This document shows positions 5,314 to 5,869 of a DNA stretch of 5,869 nt, in pieces. The stretch is from Caldilineaceae bacterium (GTDB lineage: Bacteria; Chloroflexota; Anaerolineae; Caldilineales; Caldilineaceae). Within the stretch, counting starts at the first letter, position 1. Every line of letters begins with the position of its first letter. The stretch lies in NCBI GenBank assembly GCA_024643705.1, contig JAHEML010000286.1:1-5869 (forward strand). The letters run 5' to 3'. Under the pieces are notes generated by a model. That model did not search any database. It was given only the letters and a program-made list of their open reading frames with translations, and was not told the DNA's origin. The position numbers and the translations under genes are program-made.

Positions 5314-5869
5314 CTACTGTCCTGCCAAAATCACAGAAGCCTGGGCCTGATCGGCACGTGCAGTGCTGATTTTGGCTTTGAGCGCATCGGCCACACTCAT
5401 GCCAGCCGGCACATTTGTGCCAGAGATGGCAGCGGCACGCCCAATTTCGTCGGGGGTGATGGTTGTCTGGGCTGTCATGTTCCAGCGCAGGCGGGCCTCC
5501 TGCTTGGCTAACTCCACCAGCACAGTGTAGGTGATGTCGCCCTGGACATTCGTGCCAATGGGTTGAATATGCTTGACCCGGCCTGCCAAGGTTACATCCG
5601 GCAGGGCATCAAAGGCCACTTCTACCCGATCCCCGACCTGTACATTGACGACATTCAATTCGCTCAGGTCCACGGTCTCGATGCGCCAGGTGGTCAGATC
5701 GGCCAGGTGGACGACGGCCAACCCTGGCGACACCTGCTCACCCAACTCCACATTCACTGCCGCGATGGTCCCGGCGAAAGGAGCACGCAGGGTTGTCTCG
5801 GCCAGCGCGGCCTGGCATCCATCAGCACGGCCTTGGCCGCGGCCACATTCGCCTCGGCGGCAGCAATGG
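5314..5869 (-). CDS. HlyD-family periplasmic adaptor, C-terminal part, with an apparent frameshift
   Basis: This is the C-terminal part of a membrane-fusion/adaptor protein that bridges an inner-membrane ABC or RND transporter to the outside; the N-terminus is beyond the right edge. Reading leftward, 5868-5815 encodes the end of an Ala-rich helical hairpin (A-A-A-E-A-N-V-A-A-A-K-A-V-L-M-D-A). The family's next block (Q-A-A-L-A-E-T-T-L-R-A-P-F-A-G-T-I) continues in a different frame from 5814 onward. The lipoyl half (V-N-V-E-L-G-E-Q-V-S-P-G) and beta-barrel (V-Q-V-G-D-R-V-E-V-A-F-D-A-L-P) follow, ending at TAG 5314-5316. One base seems missing near 5812-5816, so the gene is either a pseudogene or carries a sequencing/assembly error. 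A GTG at 5757 opens the intact frame but lies inside the lipoyl domain, so it is not a true start. The last roughly 45 residues after the N-M-T-A-Q-T-T-I block form an Ala-rich tail I do not recognise. The partner transporter is outside the window. Confidence 0.8.
   Translation of the reverse strand, partial: HCCRRGECGRGQGRADGCQAALAETTLRAPFAGTIAAVNVELGEQVSPGLAVVHLADLTTWRIETVDLSELNVVNVQVGDRVEVAFDALPDVTLAGRVKHIQPIGTNVQGDITYTVLVELAKQEARLRWNMTAQTTITPDEIGRAAAISGTNVPAGMSVADALKAKISTARADQAQASVILAGQ

Overview
The window is GC-rich bacterial DNA with six protein genes, two of them cut by the window edges, separated by short intergenic gaps full of simple repeats and inverted repeats. The gene families (a B12-binding-type radical SAM protein of unknown role, a bacterial FmdE-like protein with a zinc ribbon, a double GNAT acetyltransferase, a YbbE-type serine hydrolase) and the repeat-rich gaps suggest Chloroflexota, perhaps Anaerolineae or Caldilineae. 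That placement rests on family resemblance only and is moderately uncertain. No rRNA, tRNA, CRISPR array, insertion sequence or phage gene is visible.

Left part (1-2919, minus strand): three genes read leftward. They are an ornithine cyclodeaminase/mu-crystallin family oxidoreductase (1933-2919), a protein with two GNAT domains (878-1828), and a beta-lactamase-fold serine hydrolase (878 to beyond position 1) whose start codon overlaps the GNAT stop codon (TAATG). A gap of about 100 bp before the GNAT gene holds a GTTG tetranucleotide tract and a 7-bp tandem repeat. The serine hydrolase resembles Bacillus YbbE/AmiE, so part of this group may belong to peptidoglycan-fragment salvage; the genes that would prove this lie outside the window.

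Middle part (2920-4596): a 140-bp divergent intergenic region with a 14-bp palindrome, then a 452-aa radical SAM protein on the plus strand (3060-4418), followed by a 178-bp gap dominated by an 89-bp imperfect palindrome.

Right part (4597-5869): an FmdE-like protein with a C-terminal four-cysteine zinc ribbon on the plus strand (4597-5172). It converges on the C-terminal part of a HlyD-type membrane-fusion/adaptor protein on the minus strand (5314-5869). A 22-bp-arm hairpin between them, with a T-tract on the minus strand, looks like an intrinsic terminator for the adaptor gene. The adaptor reading frame is broken near position 5814 by what looks like one missing base.

I see no clearly new multi-gene system. 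The points most worth following are the unassigned radical SAM family, the FmdE-like protein outside a methanogenesis context, the possible muropeptide-salvage link, and the repeats inside and between genes.
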